64,000 nt of DNA from Massilia sp. (lineage in GTDB: Bacteria; Pseudomonadota; Gammaproteobacteria; Burkholderiales; Burkholderiaceae_D), in contig JANYGW010000022.1 of NCBI GenBank assembly GCA_025359245.1, positions 1 to 64,000 on the forward strand, written 5' to 3'. Of the stretch, positions 56,263-64,000 are shown in pieces. The notes beneath the pieces were generated by a model. It did not search any database and was not told the DNA's origin. It saw only the letters and a list, made by a program, of their open reading frames with translations. Numbering within the stretch: the first letter of the stretch is position 1; every line of letters begins with the position of its first letter. The position numbers and the translations under genes are program-made.

Positions 56263-57494
56263 ACCGCGCATTGATCATCGAAGCCATCGTCGAACTGCAG
56301 CGCCGCAAGCTGCGCACCGGCCTGACCCTGCTCGGCATGGTGTTCGGCGTGGGCGCCATCGTCGCCATGCTGGCCGTGGGCGAAGGCAGCAAGCGCGAGG
56401 CGCTGCGGCTGGTGTCGGAGCTGGGGCTGAACAATGTGCTGGTCGAAGGCAAGAGCATCGCGCCGGACCGCCTCAAGGAGCTGCGCACCCGCTCATTGGG
56501 CCTGTCCGCGGCGGACGGCGCGGCTGCGCTGTCGGTAGTGCCGGGCGCCGAATCGGTCTCGTACCGCAAGGAGATCAAGGTCGATCAGCTGGCGCGCGGC
56601 ACCACCGTCGCCAGCGCCAGCGCTTTCGCCGTGTCGATTGAATACGCGCAGCACAGCGGCGTGCGGATCGCCGCCGGACGCTGGCTGAGCGCGGCCGATG
56701 GCGCCAGCCTGGCGCCGGTCTGCGTGCTTGGTCCGCGCCTGGCGCATACGCTGTTCGGCGACAGCCCGGCCGTCGGCGGCCGCGTCAAGCTCAATCACCA
56801 GTGGCTGGAAGTGGTCGGCGTGCTGGCTGACCGGGCCAACCAGAAGGCCGAATTCGAAGGCGTCAAGCTCGGGCTCGACGACGAGCGCCTGTTCGTGCCG
56901 TGGCAGACCGGCCGCGCGCGCTTCCGCTTCACGCAGATCGAGGACGAAGTCGACGCGATCAGCCTGCGCCTGGACGGCAACAGCGCGCCGGACGTGGCCG
57001 CGCGGGTGCTGCAGACGCTGATCGAACAACGCCACGGCGGCGCCGACGACACCAACCTGGTCGTGCCGATGGGACTGTACCGCCAGCACCAGCAGACCCA
57101 AAGGATCTTCACGATCGTCATGAGTTCGATCGCGGCGGTGTCGCTGCTGGTGGGCGGCATCGGCATCATGAACATCATGCTGGCCAACGTGCTGGAGCGG
57201 CGCCGCGAAATCGGCCTGAAACGCGCGCTGGGAGCGCGCCGGCGCGACGTGGTCGAGCAGTTTCTCGCCGAAGCGCTGGTCATCGCGGTGAGCGGCGCCC
57301 TGCTCGGCGTGGTCCTCGGCGCGGTCGCCGCATATTCGATTGCCGCGCTGGCCGGATGGTCGGTGGCGTGGTCGCCGCTGACCTTGACCGCCGCGGTCAC
57401 GCTGTGCGTCGGCGTCGGGCTGGCCTTCGGCGTGTTCCCGGCGCGCCAGGCCGCCGCGCTCGATCCGATCGCGGCCTTGCGCAGCGACGGCTAA
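56259..57494 (+). CDS. MacB-type ABC transporter permease
   Basis: A 411-residue permease with four helices: one at the N-terminus (RTGLTLLGMVFGVGAIVAML), a large periplasmic domain of the MacB_PCD type (about 50-270), and three at the C-terminus (AAVSLLVGGIGIMNIMLANV, a middle helix and the last LTLTAAVTLCVGVGLAFGVF). It ends with the typical cytoplasmic RQAAALDPIAALRSDG. ATP hydrolysis drives conformational change that expels substrates through a partner channel. No TolC gene is adjacent. The stop overlaps the convergent kinase stop. Confidence 0.93.
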   Translation: MNRALIIEAIVELQRRKLRTGLTLLGMVFGVGAIVAMLAVGEGSKREALRLVSELGLNNVLVEGKSIAPDRLKELRTRSLGLSAADGAAALSVVPGAESVSYRKEIKVDQLARGTTVASASAFAVSIEYAQHSGVRIAAGRWLSAADGASLAPVCVLGPRLAHTLFGDSPAVGGRVKLNHQWLEVVGVLADRANQKAEFEGVKLGLDDERLFVPWQTGRARFRFTQIEDEVDAISLRLDGNSAPDVAARVLQTLIEQRHGGADDTNLVVPMGLYRQHQQTQRIFTIVMSSIAAVSLLVGGIGIMNIMLANVLERRREIGLKRALGARRRDVVEQFLAEALVIAVSGALLGVVLGAVAAYSIAALAGWSVAWSPLTLTAAVTLCVGVGLAFGVFPARQAAALDPIAALRSDG

Positions 57495-58870
57495 CTGGAC
57501 GCGGCCTTGGGCGCACGGCGGCTGCGCGGAAAGCGGAACTTGTAGCGCAAGCCCTGCCCGGGCGCGCTGTCGACCTTGACCGTGCCGCCCAGCGGCCCGG
57601 TCGCCAGGTTATACAGGATATGCGCGCCCAGCCCGCTACCGCCCTGCCCGCGGCGCGTGGTGAAGAAGGGATCGAACAACTGGCGCAAGGTGTCCTGGCT
57701 CATCCCGGCGCCGTCATCGCTATATTCGGCGAGCACCGCCTCGCCGTCCTGCACCACCGTGATCCGGATGCGCCCTGCCTGCCCGGCTGCAAAGCCGTGC
57801 ACCAGCGAGTTGAGCACCAGGTTGGTGACGATCTGCGACACTGCGCCGGGAAAGCTGTCCAGCTCCAGCGCCTCGTCGCACGCGACATCGACCGCCACAT
57901 CCCGCCCTTTCAGGTGCGGCTGCAGCGACAGCAGCACTTCGCCCAGGTAAGCCTTCAGGCGGAACGGGCGCATGCCGTCCGAGGACTGGTCCACCGCCAC
58001 CTGCTTGAAGCTGCGCACCAGTGCCGCGGCGCGCTGGGTATTGGTGGTCATGATCTTGAGCGACTGGTCGAGAATCCCGAAAAACTGCTGCAGGCTGTCC
58101 TCGGTCATCTCGCCGGCCGCCATTTCCTCGCGCGTCAGCTTCAGTTCCTGCACCAGGTGGCTGGTGGCGGTCACGCAGATGCCCAGCGGGGTGTTGATTT
58201 CGTGCGCCACGCCGGCTACCAGCCGTCCCAGCGAAGCGAGCTTTTCCTGGCGCACCAGTTCCGACTGGGCTTCCTGCAGCGCCGCGTTGCGCTGTTCGAG
58301 CAGCAGCGTGCGTTCGTGCACCGCGTGCTCAAGCCGCTCCACGCTCTGGATACCCTGCAGTGCATTCGACACATGGTTGGCGATCAGCGCGAACAGCGCC
58401 TGGTCTTCGTCGCTGTAGGTGTGCTCGGTGTCGTAGCTCTGGATCACGATCGCGCCCAGCGCCTCGTGCTGGTGGTCCAGCAGCGGACAGCCCATCCAGT
58501 GCTCGGCATCGGCGCCCAGGCCCCAGCTGTTGGCCGGCGCGCCGGCCGCGCGCGGGACCGCGTTCCCCATCACCAGGTTGCGCCGGTTCAGGATCACCCA
58601 GGCGGTGGGCGACTGGTCGGGAGAGGCCAGCGCGCTCGTTTCCTCGGGATCGGGGGCCGGGTCGAGTTCATCGACAAAGTAGGCGAAGCGCAGCGTGCCT
58701 TCTTCGCGGTCGCACAGGGCCACGTAGAAATTGGCCGCATACATGATGCGGCCCAGCGCCCGGTGCACCGCGCCGATGAATTCGGTGATGTCGCTGCAGT
58801 TGTTCGAGATCTGGCCGATCCCGAGCAGCATGGCCTGGACGGCCTCGAGGCGGTCTAAACGGCTTTCCAT
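57491..58870 (-). CDS. GAF-domain histidine kinase
   Basis: A 459-residue cytoplasmic kinase. A GAF domain (about 15-175) contains VALCDREEGTLRFAYFVDE and MGCPLLDHQHEALGAIVIQSYD. A coiled-coil linker (about 180-210) leads to a DHp helix with phospho-acceptor His223 in VAHEINTP (HisKA variant) and an ATPase domain with LVLNSLVHGF, DDGAGMSQ and GGSGLGAHI. It has no membrane helix and no receiver, so it senses a cytoplasmic ligand and signals to a separate regulator. None is adjacent. Stop codons of this gene and the convergent permease overlap (57491-57494). Confidence 0.92.
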   Translation of the reverse strand: MESRLDRLEAVQAMLLGIGQISNNCSDITEFIGAVHRALGRIMYAANFYVALCDREEGTLRFAYFVDELDPAPDPEETSALASPDQSPTAWVILNRRNLVMGNAVPRAAGAPANSWGLGADAEHWMGCPLLDHQHEALGAIVIQSYDTEHTYSDEDQALFALIANHVSNALQGIQSVERLEHAVHERTLLLEQRNAALQEAQSELVRQEKLASLGRLVAGVAHEINTPLGICVTATSHLVQELKLTREEMAAGEMTEDSLQQFFGILDQSLKIMTTNTQRAAALVRSFKQVAVDQSSDGMRPFRLKAYLGEVLLSLQPHLKGRDVAVDVACDEALELDSFPGAVSQIVTNLVLNSLVHGFAAGQAGRIRITVVQDGEAVLAEYSDDGAGMSQDTLRQLFDPFFTTRRGQGGSGLGAHILYNLATGPLGGTVKVDSAPGQGLRYKFRFPRSRRAPKAASS

Positions 58871-58908
58871 CGCATTCCCTGTAAGTGCACTAGGGAAATA
58901 CTAACAGC

Positions 58909-59415
58909 TCAGGAAGGCTTGCGGTAGTCGTTTTCGGCCCACGCCACGGCGCTCGCCGGCGACAGCTTGAAACTGGCGCTGGTGCGCACCTGGGCAATGC
59001 GCTCGCCCGCTTCGTCGATGGCCGCCAGCAGCGCGTACGGGTGCTCGTCATCGGGCACGATGTCGAGGGTGACCTTGATTTCGGCGCCGTCGATATTGAT
59101 GACGGTGCTCTTGTGCAGTTGCGCGTGCAGCTGCTGCTCATGCCGGCGCAGCACCTCGGAGGCGGTCTTGACGAGCGTGTGGAAAGCGGACGTGTCGAGC
59201 GGCTTCGGGTTCTTTTTGTCGCGCCCCATGGTCCAGGGGCCGACCAGTGCCGGCTCCGGCTCGCCATCCTTGATCATGGCGACCGCCCAGCCTTCGTCGT
59301 CCTCATTCTTGATGACTTTGGCGGTCCAGCCATTGCCCTGCCACAGGCGCGGCTGCTGGACCAGGGCGTCGGCGGCGTCGTCTTCGACGGGTTGTTCTGG
59401 TGCTTGATCGATCAT
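58909..59415 (-). CDS. Conserved hypothetical protein
   Basis: A 168-residue protein starting at 59415. Features: WQGNGWTAKVIKNEDDEGWAVAMIKDGEPEPALVGPW, HTLVKTASEVLRRHEQQLHAQL and VTLDIVPDDEHPYALLAAID. The mixed strand/helix pattern with acidic turns has no match I recognise; it may be a small cytosolic regulatory or binding domain. No signal peptide. The gene is isolated: the kinase lies 38 bases downstream on the same strand and could be co-transcribed with it. Confidence 0.72.
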   Translation of the reverse strand: MIDQAPEQPVEDDAADALVQQPRLWQGNGWTAKVIKNEDDEGWAVAMIKDGEPEPALVGPWTMGRDKKNPKPLDTSAFHTLVKTASEVLRRHEQQLHAQLHKSTVINIDGAEIKVTLDIVPDDEHPYALLAAIDEAGERIAQVRTSASFKLSPASAVAWAENDYRKPS

Positions 59416-59513
59416 TTTACGTAGCTCAGTGTCTGGGTTGCCAAGGGGGCCAAATGATAGACCAATTTTAGCAATGTCACAGAATACGCAGCGCACAGTC
59501 CGTGGCCGGGGTC

Positions 59514-60563
59514 CTATCTGGTCAGCGGCAGCACGCGCTCCTTGAGCAGCTTGTACTCGGCGTCGATCACGTCCTGGTTGGGATCGTGGCCGGCGTGCGG
59601 CAGCAGCACCAGGTCCTTCTGCGGCGCGGTCAGGCTGGCGTAGTAGCGCTGGGCCACGTCCGGGGTGGCCAGCAAGTCCTGCGCACCTTCGACGAAGAAC
59701 ATCGGGATCGCGAAATCGGTGCCCAGCGCAGGCAAGTCGACCTGCGAAAACAGGCCGTCGCCCTTCATGCCGACAAAATTAAGGAAGGAAAAATCTTCGC
59801 CGGCTTCATAGTCGGCCTGCGCCTTGGGGGTCGCATAGGCGGGGGCCGGGGTCCACCATTTCGCTGGCGGCGCGGTGGTGACCCTGGCCTCGAACTTGCG
59901 GATCACGCGCCGCACCTTGCCGAAGCTGCGCGGGTCGGTCCACGGCGGTGTGCCCACGGCGTCCAGCACCGCCAGCGCAGCCTGGTCGTCGGCCGCCTGC
60001 GCAACCGCGCGCAGCCTGGCGTAGCTCAGCGCCTGGTTCTCGCGATAGCTGACCAGCTGCGAGGTGCCGACGTACGCGTAAAACAGTTCAGGATGGGCCT
60101 TGGCCATGTGGACGCCCAGGATCGACCCCCACGAACTGCCCCACAGGATGACCTTCTTCTTGCCGAAGCGGTGCGCGAGGTAGGCCGCCAGCGCGGCGCC
60201 GTCGTCGCTCATCTGCTTCATCGTCAGCGTCGCGTCCGGCGCCGGCAGATTGCGCCCGTAGGTCATGCCGGCGCCGCGCTGGTCCCACTGAACCAGCGTG
60301 AAATCCTTGGCCCAGGCGCCGTACAGCGCGTCCGAGTAGGGACTGAGCGGATTGCCTGGCCCGCCGTGGATGAACAGGATCAGCGGATTGGCGCAGTCGT
60401 CGCCCTTGACGGTCACCCACTGCGCGATGCCGCCGATGGCGACGAAGCTGCTCTCGGCCACCGGCGCATGCGGGGCAGCGCAGCCAGGCGCGCCATGCGC
60501 GCTGGCCGGCGACGCTTGCAACAGGAACAGCGAAGTGACACAGACAGCAAGGAGCTTGAGCAT
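59514..60563 (-). CDS. Secreted alpha/beta hydrolase (proline iminopeptidase-like)
   Basis: A 349-residue exported enzyme (signal LKLLAVCVTSLFLLQASPAS). It has HGGPGNP for the oxyanion hole, WDQRGAGMTYG, nucleophile elbow GSSWGS, and a late HAGHDPN histidine. The HGGPGxP and WDQRGxG motifs are typical of prolyl iminopeptidase/S33 enzymes, but the periplasmic location suggests a different peptide or ester substrate. Its ATG at 60563 follows GGAAGCCGCC. No partner gene is close. Confidence 0.88.
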   Translation of the reverse strand: MLKLLAVCVTSLFLLQASPASAHGAPGCAAPHAPVAESSFVAIGGIAQWVTVKGDDCANPLILFIHGGPGNPLSPYSDALYGAWAKDFTLVQWDQRGAGMTYGRNLPAPDATLTMKQMSDDGAALAAYLAHRFGKKKVILWGSSWGSILGVHMAKAHPELFYAYVGTSQLVSYRENQALSYARLRAVAQAADDQAALAVLDAVGTPPWTDPRSFGKVRRVIRKFEARVTTAPPAKWWTPAPAYATPKAQADYEAGEDFSFLNFVGMKGDGLFSQVDLPALGTDFAIPMFFVEGAQDLLATPDVAQRYYASLTAPQKDLVLLPHAGHDPNQDVIDAEYKLLKERVLPLTR

Positions 60564-60663
60564 GGGCGGCTTCCGTTGAGGGCGCTGGCAAATTGCCAAC
60601 GTTGCATCATACACTAGCCCACCACGTAAAAAAAAGCACTGCTCTGTTGTTTTGGCGCCAATG

Positions 60664-60685
60664 AAAAGCCCGCGCGAGGCGGGCT
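60664..60685 (-). terminator. Terminator after the small proline-rich gene
   Basis: A 7-bp stem (AGCCCGC and GCGGGCT) followed on the minus strand by TTTT. It lies directly after the small gene ending at 60691 and supports that it is transcribed. On the plus strand a GGGTTTT run follows, so it could work weakly both ways. Confidence 0.6.
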
Positions 60686-60690
60686 GGGTT

Positions 60691-60951
60691 TTATTGCAGA
60701 CTGGCCGAACAGAGGCGCCAGTCCGGGCAGCGCGGCGGCTGCAGCGGCGGTCCGGCCGGCGGCACACGCGGATCGATCGCGGGCGCCGGCGTCTGGTAGC
60801 TGTAAGGGTTGATGATGATCGGCGGTATGGCAGGCGGCGCCGATGGCGGCCCCTTGGGTCCGCCGCCACCGAGCAGGGTGCGCAGCTGGCGCGCGATGTC
60901 ACCAAACGCTGCGAAAGCAAGGTGGTCCGCTGGATAATAGACAAATTGCAT
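60691..60951 (-). CDS. Small proline-rich hypothetical protein
   Basis: An 86-residue protein counted from the ATG at 60951 (GGGGATTCAT just before it). N-terminal MQFVYYPADHLAFAAFGDIARQ is helical; then a Gly/Pro-rich region with PPAIPPIIINPYSYQTP and PPRCPDW. No recognised domain. The downstream hairpin and start context favour a real gene, but composition-biased frames are common in this GC-rich DNA. Confidence is moderate only. Confidence 0.45.
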   Translation of the reverse strand: MQFVYYPADHLAFAAFGDIARQLRTLLGGGGPKGPPSAPPAIPPIIINPYSYQTPAPAIDPRVPPAGPPLQPPRCPDWRLCSASLQ

Positions 60952-61180
60952 ATGAATCCCCATCCGATAGAGCAGGCATTCAGTATAGGCAATGTCACTC
61001 AATTTACAAGGTGGAAAACAAATGCAGGGGTTTGCCGCTCGCGCGCGCATTTCGTCGCCTCTTTGGCAGCGCCCGACCCGTAAAAATGGCAGCCTGTCGC
61101 AATCCCGTGGCATGCAGATACCGGCGCGTCTACAGTTCAGTCATACCAGCAACATCCATCACCACTAAAGAGGCAATGCC

Positions 61181-61561
61181 ATGAAAAAGACCGCTCCCTT
61201 CCTGATCCTGTTTATCCTTGCCCTGCTGATCTGGAATGCCCTGATTGATAGCTCCGGTTTCTCGCTCAACATCAACGACGAGGACTTCAACGGCCCCCTG
61301 GGCGGCATCGCGGCCGTGCTGTTCGCCGGCGGCGGCATCCTGATCGGCATCGTGGTGGCGGCCTTCGTGGCGGTGATCCTGGCGCTGGTGTTCGCCGGCG
61401 TCGGCATCGTGGTGGTCGCGGCCCTGGTGCTGGCCGCCGTGGTGACCGCCCTGGCGGTGTCGCCCCTGCTGCTGCCACTGCTGATCCCGATCGGCATCGT
61501 CTGGTACATCGCGCGCCGCAACCGCGACCGCGCGCAGGATGCCAAGGCACAGCCCGTGTAA
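61181..61561 (+). CDS. Small hydrophobic membrane protein
   Basis: A 126-residue protein with an N-terminal helix (APFLILFILALLIWNALI), then a periplasmic loop (NINDEDFNG) and two long Val/Ala/Gly-rich hydrophobic segments (about 45-75 and 75-110), ending in a basic tail (IARRNRDRAQDAK). No family recognised; it has the look of small phage-shock or stress membrane proteins. The gene is flanked by empty DNA and ends at a strong terminator, so it is a single gene unit. The start follows an AAGAGGCAATGCC context. Confidence 0.75.
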   Translation: MKKTAPFLILFILALLIWNALIDSSGFSLNINDEDFNGPLGGIAAVLFAGGGILIGIVVAAFVAVILALVFAGVGIVVVAALVLAAVVTALAVSPLLLPLLIPIGIVWYIARRNRDRAQDAKAQPV

Positions 61562-61591
61562 GGCGAGTGCGCTGCAGCAGCGCGGCCCGCA

Positions 61592-61621
61592 CGGCCCGGT
61601 CACCCGACCGGGCCGTTTTTC
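61592..61621 (+). terminator. Rho-independent terminator of the small membrane protein gene
   Basis: A perfect 10-bp stem (CGGCCCGGTC and GACCGGGCCG, loop ACCC) followed by TTTTT. It lies 31 bases after the stop. Confidence 0.95.
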
Positions 61622-61712
61622 ATTGGGGGCGCTGTCGGAAAACTTTACAACTGCCACCAGCAAAATACTCATAGGAAATGCAAGTTACTGATAAATAGGC
61701 TGAATTATTTCA

Positions 61713-61728
61713 GGCATGATTTGTGCTT
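61713..61728 (+). promoter_or_regulatory. Candidate sigma-54 promoter of the PEP-CTERM gene
   Basis: GGCATG-ATTT-GTGCTT has GG and GC exactly ten bases apart, as in -24/-12 promoters (consensus TGGCACG-N4-TTGCW). Mismatches are A for T before GG, T for C in CACG and G for T before TGC. Transcription would start near 61738, giving a 69-base leader. PEP-CTERM genes in related bacteria are reported to use sigma-54 with the PrsK/PrsR pair. Confidence 0.5.
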
Positions 61729-61806
61729 CATAATTACGAGAAGCAATAATCACGTCTGCCATGCAATTTCGGACGGCCAGTATCCACTCACTCATCAGGA
61801 ATATCC

Positions 61807-62427
61807 ATGAATATGTTCAAAAAATTGGCATTGGTAGTCTGCCTCGGTGTCGCCAACGTTGCCAGCGCAACCGTCATCGACTTCAACACCAACGCGGACA
61901 ATGCCTATTTCATCGGCACCACGACCTCGAACGGCTACACCATCGCCAATTCGGCCGTTTCCGACAACAACATCGGCACGATGAGCAACTTTGACGGCCA
62001 AGGCATGACCGACGGCTCGATCTACCTGGGCGCATGGTCGAATACCTTCAGCCAGACCGGCATCACGATCCACAATACCGCCAACGCCCTGTTTTCGATG
62101 CAGTCGTTCATGTTCGACAACGCCTACCCGAATGGCAGCAGCCGCACCTCGACGCTGAACATCATCGGCACCTACGCCGACAACAGCACGACAACGCAGA
62201 CGATCACCGGCCTGTCGGGCGTGACCACGTTCCAGACCTACATGCTCAACGCCAGCTTCGAGAACCTGAAATCGATCGAGTTCGTCGCATCGGGCGCTGC
62301 CAATGTGCGCGCGCTGTACGACAACTTCACCGTCAATGCCGCCGCCGTGCCGGAACCAGCGCCTATGGCATTGCTGGCCATCGGCCTGCTGGGACTGGCC
62401 CTGTCGCGCAAGAAAAATCAGGCATAA
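61807..62427 (+). CDS. PEP-CTERM sorting-domain protein
   Basis: A 206-residue exported protein: signal peptide (FKKLALVVCLGVANVASA), a beta-sandwich Thr/Asn/Ser-rich body (TTTSNGYTIANSAVSDNN, FMFDNAYPNGSSRTSTLN) and the C-terminal PEP-CTERM signal, VPEP followed by a hydrophobic helix (MALLAIGLLGLALS) and basic RKKNQA. Exosortase recognises this tripartite tail and processes the protein for the cell surface or extracellular polysaccharide matrix. The body resembles short lectin-like or choice-of-anchor domains. The exosortase locus is not in the window. A strong terminator follows. Confidence 0.93.
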   Translation: MNMFKKLALVVCLGVANVASATVIDFNTNADNAYFIGTTTSNGYTIANSAVSDNNIGTMSNFDGQGMTDGSIYLGAWSNTFSQTGITIHNTANALFSMQSFMFDNAYPNGSSRTSTLNIIGTYADNSTTTQTITGLSGVTTFQTYMLNASFENLKSIEFVASGAANVRALYDNFTVNAAAVPEPAPMALLAIGLLGLALSRKKNQA

Positions 62428-62464
62428 GTCAGCCTGCCGCGCGCAGCGAACCGGCTGCGGTGCG

Positions 62465-62495
62465 AAAAAAAAAGCTCCTTCGCGGAGCTTTTTTT
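62465..62495. terminator. Bidirectional rho-independent terminator
   Basis: Stem GCTCC and GGAGC with a five-base loop, flanked by nine A residues on the left and seven T residues on the right. It can stop transcription from both sides: the PEP-CTERM gene on the plus strand and the phosphoesterase gene ending at 62500 on the minus strand. Confidence 0.95.
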
Positions 62496-62499
62496 CGTC

Positions 62500-63243
62500 C
62501 TAGATGCCTTCGATCAGCCGCATCGCGAACACGATCGGCAGGCCGGCCGCGATCACCCGCCGCGCCGCCGCACCATGGTCGTACGGCACCCGGTAATAAC
62601 TGAGTTCCTGCGCGACGTCGTCATAAATCGCATAGCAGGCCGCGCTGTTGCCGTCGCGCGGCTGGCCCACCGAGCCCGGGATCACCAGGTACTGGTGCTG
62701 CGGATGGATCGGAATGCGCTTGGCCGGGGTCGGCGTATGCGCGCCCATGCGGCCATCGTCGGCGCGCCGGTACAGCGCCGGCGCATGCACGTGACCCGAA
62801 AACACCATGCGGCAGTCGGTCGCCATCAGGCTCAGTTCGGCCTCGTCGATGTCGGTCACATATTCCCATTTCGGCGGATCGTTGGCGCTGGCGTGCACGA
62901 ACAGCAAGCCGTCCTTTTCGCGCACCATCGGCAGCTCGGCCAAAAAGCCCAGCTGCTCGGGCGAGAGCTGGCCGCGCGTCCATTGGATCACTTCGCGCGC
63001 TTCGGAATGCATGCTGGGGCGCGCGTCGCGGGTCGCGGCAAAATCATGGTTACCCTGCACCACCACCGCGCCCTTTTCCACATAGCGCATGACGGTATCG
63101 ACCACCCAGGCCGGATCGGCGCCATAGCCGACAAAGTCGCCCGTGAACGCGTACTGGTCGGCCTGCTGCTGCTCGGCGTGGGCCAGGCAGGCGCTGAACG
63201 CTTCCTTGTTGGCGTGCAGGTCGGTCAGAAGGGCTAGGCGCAT
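62500..63243 (-). CDS. Calcineurin-like metallophosphoesterase (YfcE/diadenosine-type)
   Basis: A 247-residue cytosolic phosphoesterase. The five metal motifs are present: DLHAN (Asp8, His10), GDFVGYG (Asp36), GNHD (65-67 region), a VHAS histidine and GHVHAP. It belongs to the branch containing protein phosphatase and phosphodiesterase enzymes; substrate unknown. The start codon lies 10 bases inside the queC stop, with a GGGAGG ribosome site within queC, so the two are translationally coupled. The pairing with queuosine synthesis could mean action on a nucleotide by-product, though this is only a guess. Confidence 0.9.
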   Translation of the reverse strand: MRLALLTDLHANKEAFSACLAHAEQQQADQYAFTGDFVGYGADPAWVVDTVMRYVEKGAVVVQGNHDFAATRDARPSMHSEAREVIQWTRGQLSPEQLGFLAELPMVREKDGLLFVHASANDPPKWEYVTDIDEAELSLMATDCRMVFSGHVHAPALYRRADDGRMGAHTPTPAKRIPIHPQHQYLVIPGSVGQPRDGNSAACYAIYDDVAQELSYYRVPYDHGAAARRVIAAGLPIVFAMRLIEGI

Positions 63244-63959
63244 GCCGCCTCCCTGGCCGCCGCGTACTGCTGGTAGCCGCGCGCGCGCAGCTCGCAGGCG
63301 GGGCAGCTGCCGCAGCCATAGCCCCAGGCATGCAGCACGCCGCGCTCGCCCAGGTAGCAGGTATGGGTGTCGGCGCGGATCAGGTCGACCAGCGCGGCGC
63401 CGCCGGCATCGTGCGCCAGCTGCCAGGTCTGGCTTTTGTCGATCCACATCAGCGGCGTTTCGAGCTTGATGCGGGTGGCCATGCCCAGGTTAAGCGCCAC
63501 TTGCAGCGCCTTCATGGTGTCGTCGCGGCAGTCTGGGTAGCCCGAAAAATCGGTTTCGCACATGCCCCCGACCAGCACATTGAGTCCGCGCCGGTACGCC
63601 AGCGTGGCCGCCACCGTCATGAACAGCAGGTTGCGGCCCGGAACGAAGGTGTTCGGCAGACCGTTGTCCTGCATCGCGATGGCGACATCGCTGGTGAGCG
63701 CGGTGTCTGAAATTTTGCCGATCACCGACAGGTCGACCATGTGGTCTTCCCCCAGGCGCGCGTCCCATGCGGGCTTCAGCGCGCGCAGGCTGGCCAGCAC
63801 GCCGGGACGCACCGTCAGCTCGATCGCATGGCGCTGGCCATAATCGAAGCCGATCGTCTCCACCCGGGCGTAGCGCTCGAGCGCCCACGCCAGGCAAGTG
63901 GTGGAATCCTGGCCCCCGCTAAACAACACGAGGGCGGTATCGGCTTGGTGCATGGTCAT
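63234..63959 (-). CDS. queC: 7-cyano-7-deazaguanine (preQ0) synthase QueC
   Basis: A 241-residue ATP-dependent enzyme that turns 7-carboxy-7-deazaguanine plus ammonia into preQ0 for queuosine tRNA modification. PP-loop SGGQDS (14-19), VPGRNLLF (106-113) and the zinc-binding cluster Cys201, Cys216, Cys219, Cys222 (TCYLG and GCGSCPAC) are visible. Its ATG at 63959 lies near the window end; a second ATG two codons on is also possible. No other queuosine gene lies within the window, though more could lie beyond the right edge. Its 3' end overlaps the phosphoesterase start. Confidence 0.96.
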   Translation of the reverse strand: MTMHQADTALVLFSGGQDSTTCLAWALERYARVETIGFDYGQRHAIELTVRPGVLASLRALKPAWDARLGEDHMVDLSVIGKISDTALTSDVAIAMQDNGLPNTFVPGRNLLFMTVAATLAYRRGLNVLVGGMCETDFSGYPDCRDDTMKALQVALNLGMATRIKLETPLMWIDKSQTWQLAHDAGGAALVDLIRADTHTCYLGERGVLHAWGYGCGSCPACELRARGYQQYAAAREAACA

Positions 63960-64000
63960 TCGCTATCTTCAGTGTTAGACGTTCGCCATCATTCTGGGCA

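Overview
The window is high-GC, densely coded bacterial chromosome with long antisense open frames typical of GC-rich DNA. A PEP-CTERM exosortase substrate, FolE next to a BLUF photoreceptor, several c-di-GMP proteins, a large TonB receptor and codon use rich in GCC/CTG suggest a betaproteobacterium of the Oxalobacteraceae (Massilia/Duganella/Telluria-like). This is inference from content; no rRNA, tRNA or CRISPR array was seen.

Layout. 1-7 kb: the 3' part of a GH5-like glycosidase, then on the minus strand a two-gene unit (DUF3857/transglutaminase protein plus a secreted coiled-coil protein) and a secreted M28 metallopeptidase with a TTG start. 7-16 kb: a tight minus-strand operon of TonB receptor, CruF-type carotenoid-hydratase-like membrane protein, MpaB/latex-clearing-type oxygenase, giant hybrid histidine kinase and REC-GGDEF regulator. 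The last four genes are joined by 4-base stop/start overlaps. This is the best candidate for an undescribed system: sensing, import and oxidative processing of an isoprenoid or polyene. 16-24 kb: a PAS-GGDEF-EAL protein, a lipoprotein, a membrane-bound AraC-type regulator, an orphan LivK-like binding protein, two small envelope proteins and a PsiF protein. 23.7-24.9 kb: a protein that reads as a divergent RelA/SpoT-type nucleotidyltransferase.

24.9-36.7 kb: an esterase, a broken S9 peptidase (frameshift plus loss of catalytic Ser and His), an M20 amidohydrolase, an ammonium transporter behind a convincing sigma-54 promoter with NtrC-like sites, the DUF2339/DUF3999 pair, and a FolE-BLUF operon. 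36.7-43 kb: a flavin-binding PNPOx-like protein and a glutathione transferase divergent from a LysR regulator, a GH13 amylase, and small secreted or lipoprotein genes including an M15/DUF882 peptidase. 43-47.3 kb: an ORF6N-domain gene of possible phage or mobile origin, MEDS-GGDEF-EAL, SnoaL-like and thioesterase genes, and a 172-bp hairpin element with terminal inverted repeats.

47.3-64 kb: an ECF sigma/anti-sigma/effector operon, a DUF3016 protein, a REC-DUF3369-HD-GYP protein, a four-gene MacAB-like ABC operon with two adaptors (one a tandem double adaptor), a GAF histidine kinase, an alpha/beta hydrolase, small membrane and proline-rich proteins, a PEP-CTERM protein with a candidate sigma-54 promoter, and an overlapping queC-phosphoesterase pair. 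Four genes act on c-di-GMP (7.0, 16.2, 44.1 and 50.3 kb), so second-messenger signalling is a theme of the window.
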